24,774 nucleotides of DNA, from contig CADBDO010000012.1 of assembly GCA_902793515.1 (NCBI GenBank), positions 1 through 24,774 on the forward strand, written 5' to 3'. Positions 21,802 to 24,774 of the stretch are shown piece by piece. The notes beneath the pieces were generated by a model. That model ran no database searches, was not told where the DNA came from, and was given only the letters and a program-made list of their open reading frames with translations. The position numbers and the translations under genes are program-made. The stretch is from an uncultured Erysipelotrichaceae bacterium (GTDB lineage Bacteria > Bacillota_I > Bacilli_A > RFN20 > CAG-826). Position 1 is the stretch's first letter. Each line of letters begins with the position of its first letter.

Positions 21802-23225
21802 CTTTTGTCTAGCTCCTCCTTCAGGCATCTAGAGACTTCAGCGGCATTGACCTTGCCGTGAGATGCTTTCATGACCTGGCCGACGAGGAAGCCTAGGGCT
21901 CTGTCTTTGCCAGCTTTGTAATCGGCAATCGACTGTGGGTTGGCATTAAGGACATCGGTGACGAAGGCCATGATGGTCGAGGTGTCGCTCACCTGGGCTT
22001 CGATATGAAGTTCCTCTTTGGCCTCTTTTGGGGAGATGCCATCCGAAATGACTTTATCAAGGATGCTGACGCACTGCTTGTGGGAGAGTCCGCCAGTCTC
22101 TTGCATGAGGACGATTTCAGATAAATATGCCGGTTTTAGCGGTAATTCTTTGATTTTCATGGCGTGCTTATTGAGGTAAGCGTTGATTTCGACGATGAGG
22201 AAGTTGGCCAAATCTTTGGCGTTCTTGACGTCGCCCATACCTGCCTCGAAGAAGGCGGCCATGTCTGGGTCGGTGAGGATGATTTCCGCATCGACTGGAA
22301 GGAGTCCGGCGGCTAAATATCTCTCAAGCTTGGAATCATAAAGCTCTGGGCAAGTCGCGATAGCGTCTTCGACGAATTTATCGCTGAGCTTGATTGGGGT
22401 GATGTTTGGTTCGCAGAAGTATTTGTAGTCGACGGCGTCGGTCTTAACACGCATGAGAACGGTCTTGCCACTGCCCTCGTCGAATCTTCTGGTCTCTTGT
22501 CTGACGGACTGTCCAGAAAGAAGGAGTTCAGTCTGACGTTTGATTTCGTAATCGATCGCAAGCTCAACGTTCTTGAAGGAGTTGATGTTCTTGATCTCGA
22601 CTTTGGTGCCGAATTCTTTCTGACCGATTGGACGGATGGAGATGTTGGTGTCGCAACGGAGCGAGCCTTCTTCCATCTTGCCGTCGGATGTTCCGCTATA
22701 AAGGACGATGTTACGGATGGCTTCGGCGTATTGTCTGGCCTCGGAGCCATTGGACATATCTGGCATGGAGACGATTTCGACAAGAGGGGTTCCCGCACGG
22801 TTATAGTCCATGAGGGTGTAATCCATGTAGTGCTCTTGCTTGCAGGTATCCTCTTCCATATGGATACGTTCGATGCCGATCTTCTTTTTGCCAGCTGGGG
22901 TATCGACTAAAACGTAGCCGTTTTTGCCAATTGGTCTGGCTTGTTGGGTGATTTGGAATCCCTTTGGAAGGTCGCTATAGAAATAGTTCTTTCTATCGAA
23001 GTAGAGAGTGTGGTCAATCGTCATGTGGAGCGCGTTAGCGACACGGATGGCGTTGATGACCGCTTGTTTGTTGACCACTGGCATGGTTCCTGGGAAGGCC
23101 ATATCAAGTGGGGCGATGTTGGTGTTTGGATCACGGGAGAAGGCGACTGGAGCAGATGAGAACATCTTGGACTTGGTCTTCATCTGAACGTGGATCTCTA
23201 AGCCAATGACTGCTTCGAAGTTCAT
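21798..23225 (-). CDS. gatB: Asp-tRNA(Asn)/Glu-tRNA(Gln) amidotransferase subunit B
   Basis: GatB binds the misacylated tRNA and holds the kinase site that activates the side-chain carboxylate before amidation. The 475 residues show the N-terminal FEAVIGLEIHVQMKTKSKMFS. Next are DRKNYFYSDLPKGFQITQ, IERIHMEEDTCKQEH, DYNRAGTPLVEIVS and SLRCDTNISIRP. FGTKVEIKNINSFKNVELAI follows. The tail domain GFLVGQVMKASHGKVN contacts tRNA. All are standard. It overlaps gatA by four bases. Confidence 0.98.
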   Translation of the reverse strand: MNFEAVIGLEIHVQMKTKSKMFSSAPVAFSRDPNTNIAPLDMAFPGTMPVVNKQAVINAIRVANALHMTIDHTLYFDRKNYFYSDLPKGFQITQQARPIGKNGYVLVDTPAGKKKIGIERIHMEEDTCKQEHYMDYTLMDYNRAGTPLVEIVSMPDMSNGSEARQYAEAIRNIVLYSGTSDGKMEEGSLRCDTNISIRPIGQKEFGTKVEIKNINSFKNVELAIDYEIKRQTELLLSGQSVRQETRRFDEGSGKTVLMRVKTDAVDYKYFCEPNITPIKLSDKFVEDAIATCPELYDSKLERYLAAGLLPVDAEIILTDPDMAAFFEAGMGDVKNAKDLANFLIVEINAYLNKHAMKIKELPLKPAYLSEIVLMQETGGLSHKQCVSILDKVISDGISPKEAKEELHIEAQVSDTSTIMAFVTDVLNANPQSIADYKAGKDRALGFLVGQVMKASHGKVNAAEVSRCLKEELDKR

Positions 23226-24691
23226 AAGTTGCCCTCCTTTTTGTTGAGAATGCTGACGTTAGCAAGGCCAGAGGCTCTTTCGAAAGCGGCAGCGATCTGG
23301 AATAGCTTCTTTTCCTCAAAGGCACGGCCCATGATGTTGATGCCAACAGGAAGGCCTTCTTTAAAGAAGAGAGGTAAGGTGATAGATGGAAGTCCGGCGA
23401 AGTTGCCTAAGGCAAGATGGTTGTCTGCCATAAGGTATTCGTCAGAGAGTTTGTCGGACACGCTCTCAAAGAGAGGAGCGACGGTTGGAGCGGCTGGGAG
23501 ATAGATGAAGTCGTAATCCTTAAGGATTTCGTTCACCTTTGCAACGATCTTAGCGCGGTTACGCTGAGCCCTGAGGAAGAGTTCCTCTTGGTTCTCTCTC
23601 ATAAGGCAGTAGGAACCGATGACGAAACGTCTCTTGATGAGTTCGCTGAATCCCTTGTCGCGAGCGTTGAACATGACTTCCTGATAGGACTTGCCACCGT
23701 GATATGGGCCGAACTTGATGCCGTCGAGGTTGGCGTCGTTCGAAGTGGCCTCAGCACAGGAGATAACCATGTAGGTCGCGTAGATGGATTCGAGAAGTTT
23801 CTTATCAAAACTCACAAAATCAACAGCAATTCCTTGCTCTTTTGCGGCTTCAATGGATTTTTCGAAGTGTTTTTTGATTTCTTCGTCGGAGATGGAATCG
23901 ATGATCTCCTTGATGATGGCGATCTTCATTCCAGCGACTGGTTTGTCGAGGTCTTCTTCATAACGCTCGACAGGTCTCGTGGAGCTTGTTGAGTCGTTAA
24001 GGTCACGACCGGACAAGACATCGAGAAGGACAGCGGACGAATAGACGTCGCGGCTGAAATAGGCAACGTGATCAAGAGATGGGGCGAACGGGAATAAGCC
24101 ATAACGGCTGATTCTTCCCCAAGTTGGTTTCATGCCGACAAGGCCAGCGAGTGAGGCTGGTTTTCTGACGGAGTCGCCAGTGTCGCTTCCAAGGGAGAAA
24201 GGAACGATTGAGGCGGCAACCGCGGCAGCACTGCCACAGCTCGAACCTCCAATGCCTCTCTTGTGGCTTGGATCCCATGGGTTGTAGGTGATGCCAAGGT
24301 GGCCGGTGGTTCCGGTTCCGCCCATGGCGAGTTCATCAAGAGTGGTCTTGCCAAGAAGAACGGCTTTGGCTTCCCTGAGTTTGGTGATGACAGTCGCATC
24401 ATAAACCGGGATGTATCCATTAAGGATGTTGCTCGAAGCGGTTGATGGAATTCCTTTGGTGGAATAATTGTCTTTGGAGAAATATGGGATGCCCCAAAGT
24501 GGATTGTCTTTCTCTGGTTCGGTTAAAGAGGCGGCAAACGCTTTGGCGCCTTCATCGTCGATGTACTCGAAAGCGTTGTCCTTATTCTCGTGGGCCCTCT
24601 TAAGAGCTTCTTCGGTGAGCTCAAGTGGGGTGACTTTCTTTGCGACAAGAGCCTCGTGAAGCTCTTTGAGTGATAAATCTAAGTAACTCAT
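23222..24691 (-). CDS. gatA: Asp-tRNA(Asn)/Glu-tRNA(Gln) amidotransferase subunit A
   Basis: GatA hydrolyses glutamine and passes ammonia to GatB. The 489 residues are the normal length and carry the amidase-signature triad: Lys73 in FSKDNYSTKG, cis-Ser150 in GIGGSSCGSAAAVAAS and nucleophile Ser174 in GSDTGDSVRKPASLAG. The usual wording is GGSSGGS and GSDTGGSIRQPA. Here Gly is replaced by Cys152 in the first block and by Asp173 directly before the nucleophile. The N-terminal helix (LSLKELHEALVAKKVTPLELTEEAL) and C-terminal LPVGINIMGRAFEEKKLFQIAAAFE are typical. It overlaps gatC by three bases and gatB by four. Confidence 0.97.
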   Translation of the reverse strand: MSYLDLSLKELHEALVAKKVTPLELTEEALKRAHENKDNAFEYIDDEGAKAFAASLTEPEKDNPLWGIPYFSKDNYSTKGIPSTASSNILNGYIPVYDATVITKLREAKAVLLGKTTLDELAMGGTGTTGHLGITYNPWDPSHKRGIGGSSCGSAAAVAASIVPFSLGSDTGDSVRKPASLAGLVGMKPTWGRISRYGLFPFAPSLDHVAYFSRDVYSSAVLLDVLSGRDLNDSTSSTRPVERYEEDLDKPVAGMKIAIIKEIIDSISDEEIKKHFEKSIEAAKEQGIAVDFVSFDKKLLESIYATYMVISCAEATSNDANLDGIKFGPYHGGKSYQEVMFNARDKGFSELIKRRFVIGSYCLMRENQEELFLRAQRNRAKIVAKVNEILKDYDFIYLPAAPTVAPLFESVSDKLSDEYLMADNHLALGNFAGLPSITLPLFFKEGLPVGINIMGRAFEEKKLFQIAAAFERASGLANVSILNKKEGNL

Positions 24692-24774
24692 AGAACGACC
24701 TTCGGCAACTTAACTTGGTTGTCCTGGACATTGCCAGCATTCTTTAAAGCGACCTCACGTGGAAGAGGTTCAAG
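24688..24774 (-). CDS. gatC: Asp-tRNA(Asn)/Glu-tRNA(Gln) amidotransferase subunit C, C-terminal end
   Basis: The last 28 residues are readable from the window edge: LEPLPREVALKNAGNVQDNQ followed by VKLPKVVL. The pattern of Arg-x-x-x-Ala-x-x-Asn-Ala, then an acidic residue and a Val-Pro-like end, is the GatC tail. The stop overlaps the gatA start (ATGA). GatC wraps around and stabilises GatA-GatB. The gene starts beyond the window. Confidence 0.88.
   Translation of the reverse strand, partial: LEPLPREVALKNAGNVQDNQVKLPKVVL

Noticed and set aside
21802..21828. Longer start of the DUF1836 gene at 21828
   Set aside because: It overlaps gatB by 31 bases. The ATG at 21801 gives the 4-base overlap seen at other junctions and follows GGAGGAG.
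23417..23992. Plus-strand 191-codon open frame inside gatA
   Set aside because: Antisense shadow of a strongly conserved gene; no ribosome binding site or recognisable protein features.
1..24774. CRISPR arrays, insertion sequences, rRNA genes, attachment sites
   Set aside because: No regularly spaced long repeats, transposase genes, terminal inverted repeats or rRNA-like segments were seen.

Overview
The window looks like a chromosomal segment of a low- to mid-GC Bacillota (Firmicutes) bacterium of the Bacilli type. The evidence is the gene order ecfA1-ecfA2-ecfT-truA-(yebC)-rplM-rpsI, which matches Bacillus apart from the inserted yebC. A gatC-gatA-gatB operon, a type III glutamine synthetase, strong AGGAG-type ribosome binding sites and U-rich intrinsic terminators agree with this. 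Divergent sequences of several housekeeping proteins suggest an uncultured, host-associated lineage (for example the RF39 / Erysipelotrichales / Mollicutes-related groups). That placement is a guess. Nearly all DNA is coding, genes often overlap by 1-10 bases, and no gene-free gap exceeds 300 bases.

Layout: 1-4449 (+) holds the 3' part of glnN, then purA, glmS and a tRNA-Thr with its own terminator. 4575-5148 (+) is a frameshifted lipoprotein gene that converges on rpsI. 5242-14283 runs on the minus strand. In transcription order it is smpB, folC, a folate-type ECF S component, a 57-residue membrane peptide, an orphan winged-helix regulator, dCMP deaminase, a two-helix membrane peptide, ecfA1, ecfA2, ecfT, truA, yebC, rplM and rpsI. 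14375-16849 holds a divergent pair: a hemolysin III-like membrane protein (-) and a cation diffusion facilitator (+) followed by a small lipoprotein. 16901-24774 is again minus strand: gatC (partial), gatA, gatB, a DUF1836 regulator, galE, then a 747-residue hydrolase/O-antigen-ligase-like fusion, then gpmA.

How the genes fit together: the S component, the EcfA1-EcfA2-EcfT module, FolC and dCMP deaminase suggest folate uptake, its polyglutamylation and supply of dUMP for folate-dependent thymidylate synthesis, with two tiny membrane proteins and a DNA-binding protein embedded in the cluster. glnN, purA and glmS share glutamine/nitrogen and nucleotide or amino-sugar metabolism. GatCAB makes Gln-tRNA or Asn-tRNA by transamidation. 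GalE could feed surface glycan synthesis, and the neighbouring fusion protein may act there.

The most unusual item is that fusion (17696-19939). A cytosolic serine-hydrolase domain with an apparently complete Ser-Asp-His triad is joined in one reading frame to about twelve membrane segments of the O-antigen ligase/polymerase type. Also notable are a tRNA-Thr with C instead of U at T-loop position 55, near-identical 14-bp repeats spaced 22 bp between two apparently leaderless divergent genes, tandem 9-bp repeats in the promoter of the orphan regulator, and a Gly-to-Asp change next to the catalytic serine of GatA.
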